42,486 nucleotides of DNA from Rhodospirillales bacterium (GCA_028288785.1 JAQGHV010000137.1:1-42486); one strand, 5' to 3'; positions 1 through 9,920 are shown, counted from the stretch's first letter. Notes: generated from the letters alone by a model not told the origin. Numbers and translations: made by a program.

Positions 1-256
1 CGCGCCCCTCGGGGTTCTTGAGGTCGAGCGAGATGCTGCGCTTGCCGGTGTTGCGGGATGCGAAGTAGCCGCTGCGATTGGTGCCGGCCACGCCGTCCTT
101 GTAGGGCCCACCGCGGCGCACGGGATCCGGGCGCGACATGCTCTCGATCTTCAGGATCTCGGCGCCGAAATCGGAGAATACCTTGGTGCCGAAGGGGCCG
201 GCGCCGGCCCAGGTGAGATCGGTGAAGCGGATGCCGTTCAGGAACTCAGGGCGCAT
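1..256 (-). CDS. CoA-transferase family III (CaiB/BaiF), N-terminal part, truncated by window edge
   Basis: Reverse-strand translation from ATG at 256: MRPEFLNGIRFTDLTWAGAGPFGTKVFSDFGAEILKIES...RSGYFASRNTGKRSISLDLKNPEGR, typical CaiB/BaiF N-terminus. Confidence 0.8.
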   Translation of the reverse strand, partial: MRPEFLNGIRFTDLTWAGAGPFGTKVFSDFGAEILKIESMSRPDPVRRGGPYKDGVAGTNRSGYFASRNTGKRSISLDLKNPEGR

Positions 257-279
257 GGGAATAACTCCTTTCTCTGCTG

Positions 280-1413
280 TCAGCCGCGCGCGGCGCGCTG
301 GCCGAGGGCGGGCGGCGGCGACACGCCCCACACCGGTTCGGACATCTTGTAGGGCGCGCCGGGGAAGCTCGGCCCATCCTCGCCGAGCGGCACGAAGTAG
401 TCGCGATAGGTGAGCTGCGGGTCGTCCAGCACGTCGCGCACGCGGCTGACAGGCGCCATGACGATGCGACGCTTCAGCGCGTTGTCGACCAGCTCCTGCC
501 GCGTGAAATTGCGCGTGAAGGCCTCGAACAGCGGCTTGAATTCCGCGCGCGCCTCGGGCTTGGAGCGGTACTTGCGATCGAGCCAATGCGGCTCGCTGAA
601 CGGGATCCGCGAGGGGTGATCCACCTCCGCCATCCAAGCCATCAGCCCCTTCCAGGAGACGCCGGTGGTGGGCGGCGAGGCGAGGAACACGTGGCCGTCG
701 CGGCATTCGTAGATGTTCTCGCTGGCGTCGCGCGTCCCCTCGCCGGCGCGGTGGGAGACGCGCTTCTCCAAATCCCAGACCTGGATCGCGTTCTGGAGGG
801 AATGCGCGATGGCCTCCTGCGCTGACACGTCCAGGATGTGCCCGCGCCCGTGGGTTTCGGCGTCGAACAGGCACATGGCCGTCGCGACGGCGGCATAGAC
901 AGAGACCACCATGGCGGACTGCCCGCCCGGTAGCCGCAGCGGTGGCTCGTCGGCGCTGCCGGTCATCCAGGCGATACCACCAGCGGCCTGCAGCGTGAGG
1001 TCCGAGGCCGGCGCATCCTGCAGCGGGCCGCCGATCCCATAGGGCGAGACATGGGTGATGGTCGCGGTGGGATTGAGGTCCCGCAGCCAGGCGATGTCAC
1101 CGGCGCCGAGCGGGCCACCGCGCTCGAGCACGATCACCTGCGCCTCCCGCGCCAAATCGGCGAAAGCAGCACGGCCCTCGTTGCCGGTGAGGTCGAGCAC
1201 GACGCTCTGCTTGCTCGCGTTGTGGAAGGCGAAGGCCTCCGCGCCGCCGGGCACTTCGGCCGTGTCGCGTGCGCGGTCGGGCAGCCCGCCTGGCGGCTCC
1301 ACGCGGATGACCTCCGCGCCGAGATCGGCGAAGAGCCGCGTGGCGTAGCGTGCGAGATCATGTGTGAGGTCGAGCACGCGAATTCCCGTGTAGGGGCGAA
1401 ATCCTGGGGTCAT
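280..1413 (-). CDS. CoA-transferase family III (CaiB/BaiF)
   Basis: Likely start MTPGFRPYTGIRVLDLTHDLARYATRLFADLGAEVIRVEPPGG within the longer ORF 280..1548. Confidence 0.85.
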   Translation of the reverse strand: MTPGFRPYTGIRVLDLTHDLARYATRLFADLGAEVIRVEPPGGLPDRARDTAEVPGGAEAFAFHNASKQSVVLDLTGNEGRAAFADLAREAQVIVLERGGPLGAGDIAWLRDLNPTATITHVSPYGIGGPLQDAPASDLTLQAAGGIAWMTGSADEPPLRLPGGQSAMVVSVYAAVATAMCLFDAETHGRGHILDVSAQEAIAHSLQNAIQVWDLEKRVSHRAGEGTRDASENIYECRDGHVFLASPPTTGVSWKGLMAWMAEVDHPSRIPFSEPHWLDRKYRSKPEARAEFKPLFEAFTRNFTRQELVDNALKRRIVMAPVSRVRDVLDDPQLTYRDYFVPLGEDGPSFPGAPYKMSEPVWGVSPPPALGQRAARG

Positions 1414-1485
1414 GGGAGGGCTCCTGCCGTCCTGGCGTGGAAAGCTGTTGAAATCGCTGCCAGTGAGGGACAAAAATAATTTATA

Positions 1486-1500
1486 TTGTGCGGCGCACAA
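1486..1500. promoter_or_regulatory. Candidate GntR/FadR-type operator, TTGTGC-GGC-GCACAA
   Basis: Perfect 6-nt arms with 3-nt centre, in the gap between the divergent GntR and CoA-transferase genes. Confidence 0.5.
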
Positions 1501-1586
1501 GTTTGGGGCACTGCGTGCGGGTCGATCCTGCCCCGGCTTGGACCGCACCGGCTGGCGTGGCGCTGCTGAGACAAGAAAGCGGGCAG

Positions 1587-2231
1587 ATGGCGTTCAAGAC
1601 GAAGCAGGACCAGGTCGCGGACATCATCCGCGCCCGCATCATCTCCCAGACCTACCCACGCGGCATGAAGCTCAAGCAGTCGGACATCGCCAAGGAACTC
1701 GGCGTGTCCATCACGCCGGTGCGCGAGGCGCTCCACATGCTCGGCGCCGAGGGGTTCGTGCAGGCCATCTCGCACAAGGGCCTCATCGTGCCGCTGGTGC
1801 AGGCCGATACCGCGCGCGAGACCTTCGAACTGCGCGTCGTGCTGGAGCGTGACCTGACCGCGCGTGCGTTGGAGCGGCTCGACGCCACGACGCTGGCGGC
1901 GCTGCGCGAGAGCCAGCGCGTGATCGCCGCACTCGCGGATGGTGGCGGGCGATTTGCGAGCCGCACCGAGAACTACCGCTTCCACTTCCGCCTCTATGAA
2001 CTGGCGGAGCGGCCGCAGACGCTGCAGTTCGTCCGCGTGCTCTGGGCACGCTACCCCTTCGTCACGCAGGAGCGTGGCGGCACCCGCCTCAAGAACATTG
2101 AGGAGCACGAGCGCTTCCTCAGCCTCGTCGAAGCCGGCGACAAGGCGGGTGCCGTGGACGCCATGGTCGCGCATATCGAGAGCGGCTGGAACGACCTGCT
2201 CGCGAGCGACCCGGCGCAAGCGGCGGGCTGA
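1587..2231 (+). CDS. GntR family transcriptional regulator (FCD/FadR subfamily)
   Basis: MAFKTKQDQVADIIRARIISQTYPRGMKLKQSDIAKELGVSITPVREALHMLGAEGFV: GntR winged helix plus helical C-terminal domain. Confidence 0.88.
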   Translation: MAFKTKQDQVADIIRARIISQTYPRGMKLKQSDIAKELGVSITPVREALHMLGAEGFVQAISHKGLIVPLVQADTARETFELRVVLERDLTARALERLDATTLAALRESQRVIAALADGGGRFASRTENYRFHFRLYELAERPQTLQFVRVLWARYPFVTQERGGTRLKNIEEHERFLSLVEAGDKAGAVDAMVAHIESGWNDLLASDPAQAAG

Positions 2232-2294
2232 CCCCACCCCAGCGCCCGGCGTCTTCCGACTGTTCATCGAGAGCTGCCGCATGCTCATGACAGG

Positions 2295-3902
2295 TCAGCC
2301 GCGCTCCGGCGCCAGCCACACATCGGCAAGGTCCTGGTAGATCATATGCGTCGGCGACATGGTCCAGCCCTGCACGCGCCGGTTCAGCACGACCAGGCGC
2401 TGGAACCACAGGATCGGCACCAGGTGCGCCTGCTCGAAGGCGCGGTCCTCGAACTTGCCGACCAGCTGCTTGCGCTTCGCCTTGTCGATCTCCTGCGCCT
2501 GGGCATCGAACAGGCGATCCAGCTCCCGGTCGATCGCGCGCGCGGTGGCGACGCCGGCGCGATCCTTGGAGATGTACTTCACCAGCACATTGGTCGGGTC
2601 GTCGCTGAGCTGGGTGAAGCTGTCGATCATCGCCTCGAAGCCGCCGCTGCCCTGGTTCGCGTACCAGGAGGCGAGTTCCACCTGCTGGTGCTCCGCGCGC
2701 ACGCCAATCTGGCGCAGCTGGTCGATGACGAAGATGCCGGCGGTCACATAGGGCTGGTGGTTGCGGTTCATCAGCGTGAAGGACAGGTTCTCCTGCCCCG
2801 CCTCGCGTAGCAGGCGGCGGGCTTCGGCGCGGTTGGCCGCCATGTCGCGCCCATAGCCGGGCCAGCGCTCCATCTCGGCGGGGGTGGAGGACCACTCGCT
2901 GCCCGGGCGAACCATGCCGCCGACCGCACCCAGTTGGGAGATGCGCGACAGGCTCGTGGACCCGCCCCAGCGATCGAGCGCCAGGGACAAGGCGCGACGG
3001 ACGCGAACGTCGTCGAAGGGAGGCTTCTCATTGTTGAAGCTCAGGAGCATGTGCAGCATCCAGCTGCTCTCGAAGGTGCGCCCATCGGCACCAAGACCGC
3101 GCATGATGCGGTCCCGCTCGACCGGCGTGAATCCGCGGAACTCCGCCAGGATCTGCCGACCGGACAGCGCGTTGACCATCGCCGAGGGCGCCATGGTGAT
3201 GGCGCGGAACCCGTCGAGATAGGGCTTGCCCTGCTTGAAGTAGCCATCGAATTTCTGGCCCACCCAGTGCGAGCCGGCCACGTGCTCCACGAAGCGGAAC
3301 GGGCCGGTCCCCATGATGTTGCGCGCCGGCCAATTGGGCTCTGCCCGGAGCCGCGCCGCGCTGAAGATCGAATTCCAGGGCGAGACGAAGGTGTCCATGA
3401 TGGAGGCATCGACGCGCTTCATCTTGAACACCACCGTCAGCGGGTCCGGTGTCTCGATCGCGCCGATCTGTCCGAAGGCGGGCTGGCGGTTGGAGGTCAC
3501 GCCCTCGGGCGGCGCGATCATCCGCGCGTAACTGGCGCGCACATCTTCCGAGGTGAGGATGGTGCCGTCATGGAAGCGCACGTTCGGATGCAGGCGGAAG
3601 GTGTAGGTGAGCTGGTCGGGCGCGGCTTCCCAGCTCTGCGCGAGGTCGCCCACGATGTTGGGGTAGTTGAACTGCTCGTATTGCAGCAGCGTCGAGTAGT
3701 GCGGCGCGACGCGGTGCATGACGGCGAAGGTGCCGGTCTGGTGCAGGTCGTAGGTGGGTGGCTCTGCGGCGACGGCGTACTGCAAGGTGCCGCCTCGCTG
3801 CGGCTCACCTGCCGGGGTCTGGCCCAGTGCCGCGGTGCCGTAGACCAGCGCCGGCATGGCCAGCATGGCGCGACGCGAAAGATGGTGGGTGTCCTCAGCC
3901 AT
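2295..3902 (-). CDS. ABC transporter substrate-binding protein, peptide/opine type (SBP_bac_5)
   Basis: Signal-like N-terminus; GGTLQYAVAAEPPTYDLHQT...FRLHPNVRFHDGTILTSEDVRASYARM. Confidence 0.9.
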   Translation of the reverse strand: MAEDTHHLSRRAMLAMPALVYGTAALGQTPAGEPQRGGTLQYAVAAEPPTYDLHQTGTFAVMHRVAPHYSTLLQYEQFNYPNIVGDLAQSWEAAPDQLTYTFRLHPNVRFHDGTILTSEDVRASYARMIAPPEGVTSNRQPAFGQIGAIETPDPLTVVFKMKRVDASIMDTFVSPWNSIFSAARLRAEPNWPARNIMGTGPFRFVEHVAGSHWVGQKFDGYFKQGKPYLDGFRAITMAPSAMVNALSGRQILAEFRGFTPVERDRIMRGLGADGRTFESSWMLHMLLSFNNEKPPFDDVRVRRALSLALDRWGGSTSLSRISQLGAVGGMVRPGSEWSSTPAEMERWPGYGRDMAANRAEARRLLREAGQENLSFTLMNRNHQPYVTAGIFVIDQLRQIGVRAEHQQVELASWYANQGSGGFEAMIDSFTQLSDDPTNVLVKYISKDRAGVATARAIDRELDRLFDAQAQEIDKAKRKQLVGKFEDRAFEQAHLVPILWFQRLVVLNRRVQGWTMSPTHMIYQDLADVWLAPERG

Positions 3903-3935
3903 GGAACGTGTTCCTTTTGCTTTTTGCTTGCCGCT

Positions 3936-4817
3936 CTAGGTGCGGAATTTCGGGTCGAGCCAGTCGCGCAGGGAATCGCCGAACAGGTTGAAGGCGAAGA
4001 CCGCGAGCGAGATCGCGAGGCCCGGAAACAGGATCATCCAGGGCGCTTCCTGGTAAAAATTGGCGCTGTCGCCGGCGAGCATCAGCCCCCAGGCCGGTTT
4101 GGGTTCCTGCACGCCGAGCCCGAGGAACGACAGCGAAGCTTCCAGCAGGATCGCCTGCGCGACATAGGCCGTGAGCAGGATCAGGTAGGGGGCGAGCACA
4201 TTGGGCGCCATGTGCCGCAGGATGATGTGCGTGCTGGAATAGCCGCCCGCGCGCGCCGCATCGATGTAGGGCATCTGGCGCACCGAAAGTGCGGCCGAGC
4301 GCACCACCCGGCAGGCGCGCGGGATGATCGGGATGGCAATGGCGAAGACCAGGTTGAGGTCGATCCCCAACACCGCCGTCTTGCCGAGCACAGCCACGAC
4401 GACAAGTGCGAGCACGATGATCGGGAAGGACAGCACGATGTCGACCAGCCGCATGATCAGCAGGTCGGCGCGCCCGCCGAAATAGGCCGAGGCCACGCCA
4501 AGCAGCCCCCCCGCCGTGCAGCCGATGAAGGAGGAAAGGAAGCCGATCGTGAGCGCCGTGCGCGCGCCGTAGATGATGCGCGTGAGGATGTCGCGCCCAA
4601 AGGCATCGGTGCCGAAGAAATGGTCCGCCGACGGTGCCGCGAGCATCGACATGAAGTCGATCGCCTCCGGGTTGAAGGGTGCGATCACCTCCGCGAATAC
4701 GGCGGCGGTTCCCATGACCAGGATGACGACGAGACCGGCGGCACCCAGCGGCTGCGCGCGGATGAAGGCGAGGATCGGGTTGGGCGCGCGGAAGGCGGGC
4801 AATGCGGTGGCGGACAT
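3936..4817 (-). CDS. ABC transporter permease, DppC-like
   Basis: FFGTDAFGRDILTRIIYGARTALTIGF...EASLSFLGLGVQEPKPAWGLML. Confidence 0.9.
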   Translation of the reverse strand: MSATALPAFRAPNPILAFIRAQPLGAAGLVVILVMGTAAVFAEVIAPFNPEAIDFMSMLAAPSADHFFGTDAFGRDILTRIIYGARTALTIGFLSSFIGCTAGGLLGVASAYFGGRADLLIMRLVDIVLSFPIIVLALVVVAVLGKTAVLGIDLNLVFAIAIPIIPRACRVVRSAALSVRQMPYIDAARAGGYSSTHIILRHMAPNVLAPYLILLTAYVAQAILLEASLSFLGLGVQEPKPAWGLMLAGDSANFYQEAPWMILFPGLAISLAVFAFNLFGDSLRDWLDPKFRT

Positions 4818-4829
4818 GATGCGTTCCTC

Positions 4830-5783
4830 TCAGGCGTTCCGCACGCGCGGGTCGAGCACGCCGTAGAGCACGTCGACGATCAGATTCATGGTCACGAACA
4901 CCGCGGCCAGCAGCATCACCAGCGCCTGGATCAGCACGAAGTCATTGCGCGACACCGCCTCGACAAACAGACGACCGATGCCGTTGAGGTTGAACACCTG
5001 CTCCGTCACCACCAGGCCCCCGAGCAGGAAGGCGAATTCCAGCCCGATTACGGTCACCGCCGGCAGCAGCGCGTTGCGCATCGCGTGGCGCGCGACCACC
5101 AGCCGCTCGAAGACGCCCTTGGCGCGGGCGGTTCGGATGTAGTCCTCCCGCATCACCTCGATGATGGAGGAGCGCACCATCCGCGCCACTACCGCGGCGT
5201 AGCGATATCCCACGGCCAGCGCGGGCCAGATGAGCTGCGCCATGTTCTGCAGGGGATTTTCGTAGAAGGGCGTGTAGGTCACCGGCGGCGACCAGTGGAA
5301 CACCGTCAACAGCAGCAGCAGCAGCAGCATGCCGAGCCAGAAGGACGGCACCGCGAGCCCGGCGATGGTGAATATTCGCACGACGTAATCCACCCAGGTG
5401 TCGCGATACAGCGCCGAGATGGTGCCGAGCGGTATCGCGATCAGGACCGAGATGAAGGCCGCCATCAGCGCCACCTGGAAGGTCAGGCCGATGCGCACGC
5501 CGATCTCCTCCGCCACCGGCCGCCCCGTCCACATGGAATTGCCGAGGTCGAGGGTGACGAGGCCGGTCATCCAATCGACGAACTGAACGGGCAGCGGCTT
5601 GTCGAGACCGAGGCGGGCGCGTTCGCGCTCCAGGATCTCAGTCGTGACGTAGCCGCCGTCGGCGCGCAGCTTCACCTCGACCACATCGCCGGGAACGACG
5701 CGCAGCATGATGAAGGTGAGGAGAGCGACGCCGAACAGGGTCGGGACCATGAGGGCGACGCGACGGGCGAGATAGCGGAGCAT
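4830..5783 (-). CDS. ABC transporter permease, DppB-like
   Basis: Likely start MLRYLARRVALMVPTLFGVALLTFIMLRVVPGD; C-terminus RNALLPAVTVIGLEFAFLLGGLVVTEQVFNLNGIGRLFVEAV. Confidence 0.88.
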   Translation of the reverse strand: MLRYLARRVALMVPTLFGVALLTFIMLRVVPGDVVEVKLRADGGYVTTEILERERARLGLDKPLPVQFVDWMTGLVTLDLGNSMWTGRPVAEEIGVRIGLTFQVALMAAFISVLIAIPLGTISALYRDTWVDYVVRIFTIAGLAVPSFWLGMLLLLLLLTVFHWSPPVTYTPFYENPLQNMAQLIWPALAVGYRYAAVVARMVRSSIIEVMREDYIRTARAKGVFERLVVARHAMRNALLPAVTVIGLEFAFLLGGLVVTEQVFNLNGIGRLFVEAVSRNDFVLIQALVMLLAAVFVTMNLIVDVLYGVLDPRVRNA

Positions 5784-5796
5784 GGCGCGGCGCCCT

Positions 5797-7842
5797 TCAG
5801 ATCTTGATGCAGGCGGCCATGTGGCCCGGGCGGATTTCGCGCAGCGGCGGGATGACGCTGCGGCATTGCGCGTCGGCCAGTGGGCAGCGCGTGTGGAAGA
5901 CGCAGCCCTGCGGCGGTGACAGTGGCGAAGGCAGTTCACCGGTCAGCGCGCGGGCGGCGCGGCCGCGCTCAACCTCGGGGTCCGGGATCGGCGCCGCGTC
6001 CAGCAGGGCCCGCGTGTAGGGGTGCAACGGCTCCGCATAGAGCGCGTCGCGATCCGCGGATTCCATCACGCGCCCGAGGTACATGACGACGATGCGGTGC
6101 GAGAGGTGGCGCACCACGGCCAGGTCATGCGCGATGAACAGGTACGCGATGCCCAGGCGCCCCTGCAGCTCCGCCAGCAGGTTCACGATCTGGCCCTGGA
6201 TGGAGACATCCAGCGCCGAAACGGGTTCGTCGCAGACGATGAAGTCGGGCTCCATGGCGAGGGCGCGCGCGATGCCCACGCGCTGACGCTGGCCCCCCGA
6301 CATCTGGTGTGGATAGCGATCGGCCATCTCGCGCAGCAGGCCGACCTGGTCGAGCAGTTCCTCGACCCGGGCCTGCGCCTTGATGGCGCTGAAGCCCAGG
6401 CGCTTGCGCAGCGGCTCGCGGATGGTGCCGCCCACGGTCATGCGCGGATTGAGGGAGGAGTACGGGTCTTGGAAGATAACCTGGATCCGCGTCCGCAGCT
6501 CCTTCATCCGCCGCGAGGAGACGGTGGCGAGGTCCTCGCCGTCGAACAGGATCTGGCCGCCGGTCGCTTTCTCCAGCTGCAGCACGACACGGCCAACCGT
6601 GGTCTTGCCGCAGCCGCTCTCGCCGACCAGGCCCAGGGTTTCGCCCCGGCCGATGCGGAAGGACACGTCCTGCGCGGCGCGAACGGTTGCGGTGCCGCCG
6701 AAGAAGCCACGCATGCGGACGGGGAAGTGCTTGGTCAGGCCCTTTACTTCAAGAAGCATCGCACCCGCGTTGGGTGGCGCGAGGGCATGGCCGCTCAGAG
6801 GCTGGGGCGGCGGCGGCATGTCCTCGGCGAAGTGGCAGGCCGAGGATTGGTCGGGCACGACCTGGCGCAAGGCGGGGTCGGTCGCGCAGATGTCCTGGCG
6901 CCAGCGGCAGCGCGGCGCAAAGCGGCATCCGGTCGGCGGATGGAGCATGTTGGGCGGCGCGCCATCGATGGTCTCCAGCATGCCGCCGCGGGCGCGGTCG
7001 AGCCGCGGGACGGAGCGCAGCAGGCCCACGGTATAGGGGTGGCGAGGTGCGGCGAAGACGCGGGCGGCGGGGCCTTCCTCTGCAATACGCCCGGCGTACA
7101 TGACGGCGACCCGATCGGCGTAGCGCGCGACGATGCCAAGATTGTGGGTGATGAGAACGAGCGTGATCCCCAGACGGCGCGACAGGTCCTTCATCAGCTC
7201 CAGGATCTGGGCCTGGATGGTGACGTCGAGCGCGGTGGTGGGTTCGTCCGCGATGATGAGGCGCGGGTTGCAGGCCAGCCCGATGGCGATCATCACACGC
7301 TGGCGCATGCCGCCGGAAAAATGGTGCGGATACTGCGCGAGGCGGCGCTCGGCGTCGGCGATGCCGACGAGGCCCAGCAGCTCGATGGACCGCTCGCGCG
7401 CCTGCGCGTCGCTCATGCCCATGTGGATCTTCAGCGGCTCGGCCAATTGCAGCCCGATGCTGAGCACCGGGTTCAGGCTGGTCATCGGCTCCTGGAAGAT
7501 CATCGCGATGTCGCGCCCACGGCGCTCGCGCATCTGGCCTTCGGTGAGGCTGAGCAGGTCCTGCCCCTGGAACATGATGCGGCCACCGGCGATGCGCCCG
7601 GCCGGCTTCGCGAGCAGGCGCATGACGGCCAGCGCGGAGACGGATTTACCGCAGCCGCTTTCGCCCACCAGGGCGAGGGTTTCGCCCGCGCGGACTGACC
7701 AGCTGACCCCATCGACGGCGCGGACGACGCCGCGCGAGGTGTCGAATTCGACGACCAGCCCTTCGACCGAAAGAATGGGCTCGTCCACACCCGGCGGTCG
7801 GGTGTGTGAACACCCCTCGTCGAGGTGGAGCACTTGGTTCAT
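5797..7842 (-). CDS. ABC transporter ATP-binding protein, two fused DppD/DppF-like nucleotide-binding domains
   Basis: Two Walker A motifs ([21 protein letters not shown]), two signature motifs ([18 protein letters not shown]), two Cys-containing C-terminal segments. Confidence 0.92.
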   Translation of the reverse strand: MNQVLHLDEGCSHTRPPGVDEPILSVEGLVVEFDTSRGVVRAVDGVSWSVRAGETLALVGESGCGKSVSALAVMRLLAKPAGRIAGGRIMFQGQDLLSLTEGQMRERRGRDIAMIFQEPMTSLNPVLSIGLQLAEPLKIHMGMSDAQARERSIELLGLVGIADAERRLAQYPHHFSGGMRQRVMIAIGLACNPRLIIADEPTTALDVTIQAQILELMKDLSRRLGITLVLITHNLGIVARYADRVAVMYAGRIAEEGPAARVFAAPRHPYTVGLLRSVPRLDRARGGMLETIDGAPPNMLHPPTGCRFAPRCRWRQDICATDPALRQVVPDQSSACHFAEDMPPPPQPLSGHALAPPNAGAMLLEVKGLTKHFPVRMRGFFGGTATVRAAQDVSFRIGRGETLGLVGESGCGKTTVGRVVLQLEKATGGQILFDGEDLATVSSRRMKELRTRIQVIFQDPYSSLNPRMTVGGTIREPLRKRLGFSAIKAQARVEELLDQVGLLREMADRYPHQMSGGQRQRVGIARALAMEPDFIVCDEPVSALDVSIQGQIVNLLAELQGRLGIAYLFIAHDLAVVRHLSHRIVVMYLGRVMESADRDALYAEPLHPYTRALLDAAPIPDPEVERGRAARALTGELPSPLSPPQGCVFHTRCPLADAQCRSVIPPLREIRPGHMAACIKI

Positions 7843-7863
7843 GGGTTTCCTCGTCGCTTCTTG

Positions 7864-7869
7864 ATTATA
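7864..7869 (-). promoter_or_regulatory. Candidate sigma70 -10 box (TATAAT) for the Dpp-like operon
   Basis: Reverse strand reads ...GCATTTTATAATCAAGAAGCGACGAGGAAACCCATG; exact TATAAT ~22 nt before the ATG at 7842 with GAGGAAA Shine-Dalgarno-like sequence. Confidence 0.4.
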
Positions 7870-8662
7870 AAATGCATTCTATCCTGGATGTAAGCAACCC
7901 CGTCTGGACGGCTGTTACTCTTCTGCATGCGCGAACGGGCAGCGAGCCATGTTTCATCGCGGGACGGTCGCTGCGTGAGCGAGGCGTGGCGAGAAGTTCG
8001 ACACCCAGTCCGGCATATATTTTTATTTTGCGCAGCCTCAGGGCAAGGAATGAAGCGCCGTTGCTCGATGGTTGGCTCCGAGTCGATCGATGGAAACCGG
8101 AATGATGTCCGACCGTGGTAACGAGCTCGCCGCACGGCATGCCGACGGCATGTTCGGTGCAGAGGACTCGCGCGAATGGATGCAGGCGGACTGCGCGGAC
8201 ATCGATGCGCAGATGCGTGCAAACTGAGTGTCTGCGAGATCAACGATTGCAGCTCCTCGTAGAACGCGTTCGTCGCGCCAGTAGTTCTCATCACGGCCGA
8301 AATTCATAGCTGTTCATGCCAGCGCAGGAAGCCGTTCTTGGTGGCGCAGGAGCTCGCCGCTCCTCTGCCCGTCGGGCCGCTTTATTGCAGCGCCGGTTTT
8401 CGGAGGCGTTGCATTCAAATGAACATCTTTGCCAGGAGGATCAAAAATCACCAATTGCTCACGCCGGTAAATCGTCCTGAAGTTGATGGATTTCGCATGG
8501 CTGCATCGCACGGTGACGGTAAGCCACGTAGAAGCCTGGTGGAGACCGTCGCAACCCTCCCGAAAATAATCCTTAAACCAAAAACCAGAATGCGCGTTCT
8601 AAGCTGTAGCCCCGCCCCCGCGTGGCTGATGTGCAAAAGATTCGTGCACTAAGGAGGGTTGA

Positions 8663-9184
8663 ATGGAGTCGATCACGTCGAGCGCCACCTCAAGCCAAGA
8701 GATCTACGTCCGACTCCAAGAAGCCAGTAACAGCCTGTCGACGGTCCTGTCGCAGTTGAACAACGGTGGCACCGATCGCGGCGCGACCGGTGAAACGCGC
8801 GACCCGAGCCTGATGCCGGCCCGCCCGGACTCGCTGAAGCTGCTGCTTCGGCTGCGGGCACGCCGGCGCAACTCGCCGCTCGGTGCCTTTCTCGAGTGGC
8901 CGGCCTGGGACATGCTTCTCGATCTTGCCGCCGTCACTGCCGAGGGCAAGCATGTCTCGGTTTCCGCGATCTGTATCTCTTCTGGGGCACCGCAGAGCAC
9001 CGCGTTGCGCAAACTGGCCGCACTCGAGGCGGCTGGGCTAGTTCGCCGCTATCTGCACGGCAACGACCGCCGCCGCGTCTGCCTCGCCCTGACAGACAAG
9101 GGAACCGTGCTGGTCAACGACCTGGTTGCCGAGGATCTTCGTTTCTTTGCCGCCATCACTCAGGCGGAGCGCGCTGCGCCCTGA
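8663..9184 (+). CDS. MarR-like winged-helix transcriptional regulator
   Basis: PAWDMLLDLAAVTAEGKHVSVSAICISSGAPQSTALRKLAALEAAGLVRRYLHGNDRRRVCLALTDKG; SD AAGGAGG at 8651-8657. Confidence 0.75.
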   Translation: MESITSSATSSQEIYVRLQEASNSLSTVLSQLNNGGTDRGATGETRDPSLMPARPDSLKLLLRLRARRRNSPLGAFLEWPAWDMLLDLAAVTAEGKHVSVSAICISSGAPQSTALRKLAALEAAGLVRRYLHGNDRRRVCLALTDKGTVLVNDLVAEDLRFFAAITQAERAAP

Positions 9185-9333
9185 CACCCAGACAACCGGC
9201 AGGGCCGGACGGCCGTCGCGTTGGTTGACTTGCTCAACCAACCCGGGACGCCCCGGCTTTGCCGCCCTGCCGCGGCTCTCGCCAACCGCCGCGCCATTCG
9301 GCTAAAGCGGCGGTCCAATGAGGGCCCCGCACC

Positions 9334-9807
9334 ATGACCGATCTTGCCGTTGAGCTGAAGGTGCTGGACCGGCGCCTGCATGACTGGGGCATCCCTCGCT
9401 ACCAGTCCGAAATGGCCGCGGCGATCGACTTGCACGCCTGCATCGATGAACCCCTCACCATCCATGCAGGCGATCCACCGAAGCTTATCTCGGCGGGAAT
9501 AGCGGTGCACATGGCACAATCTGGGATGGCGGCACTGGTGTTGCCGCGCTCCGGCCTCGGCCACAAGAAGGGGCTCGTGTTGGGCAACCTCGTGGGGCTG
9601 ATCGATCCCGACTACACCGGTCCCGTGATGGTCAGCGCCTGGAACCGCGGTGCACCCGGATCGGACCCGATCGTCCTGGAGCCCGGCGAGCGGTTCGCGC
9701 AGCTCGTGTTCGTGCCGGTCCTGAGGCCGAGCTTCACCGTGGTGGGGGAGTTCACCGCCGCATCCGTCCGTGGCGCCGGCGGCTTTGGCTCCACCGGCAA
9801 GTCCTAG
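9334..9807 (+). CDS. dut: Deoxyuridine 5'-triphosphate nucleotidohydrolase (dUTPase)
   Basis: dUTPase motifs: SEMAAAIDLHAC, LPRSGLGHKKGLVLGNLVGLIDPDYTGPV, ERFAQLVFVPV, RGAGGFGSTGKS. Confidence 0.92.
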   Translation: MTDLAVELKVLDRRLHDWGIPRYQSEMAAAIDLHACIDEPLTIHAGDPPKLISAGIAVHMAQSGMAALVLPRSGLGHKKGLVLGNLVGLIDPDYTGPVMVSAWNRGAPGSDPIVLEPGERFAQLVFVPVLRPSFTVVGEFTAASVRGAGGFGSTGKS

Positions 9808-9920
9808 GAACCGGCGCCGGTGCCGTGCCCCTCCCGGCGCACGGTGGCGCGTGTTACGGCTTGGGGATGATCCTGCACCTCACTGTCGCCGCAGCTATCG
9901 CGCGCTAGACCTGGACGCGC

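Noticed and set aside
1410-2288. 292-aa minus-strand ORF opposite the GntR gene
   Set aside because: Shadow ORF; the plus-strand translation is a clear GntR/FCD regulator.
2934-5807. 957-aa plus-strand ORF
   Set aside because: Entirely antisense to the SBP/permease genes, composition biased to H, R, G, D, Q, E with no recognisable domain; typical shadow ORF of high-GC coding DNA.
6022-7698. 558-aa plus-strand ORF
   Set aside because: Antisense shadow of the fused ABC ATPase, same H/R/G/D-rich composition.
5797-7842. Fused double ATPase as a novelty
   Set aside because: Fused DppD-DppF (GsiA-like) proteins are common in Proteobacteria.
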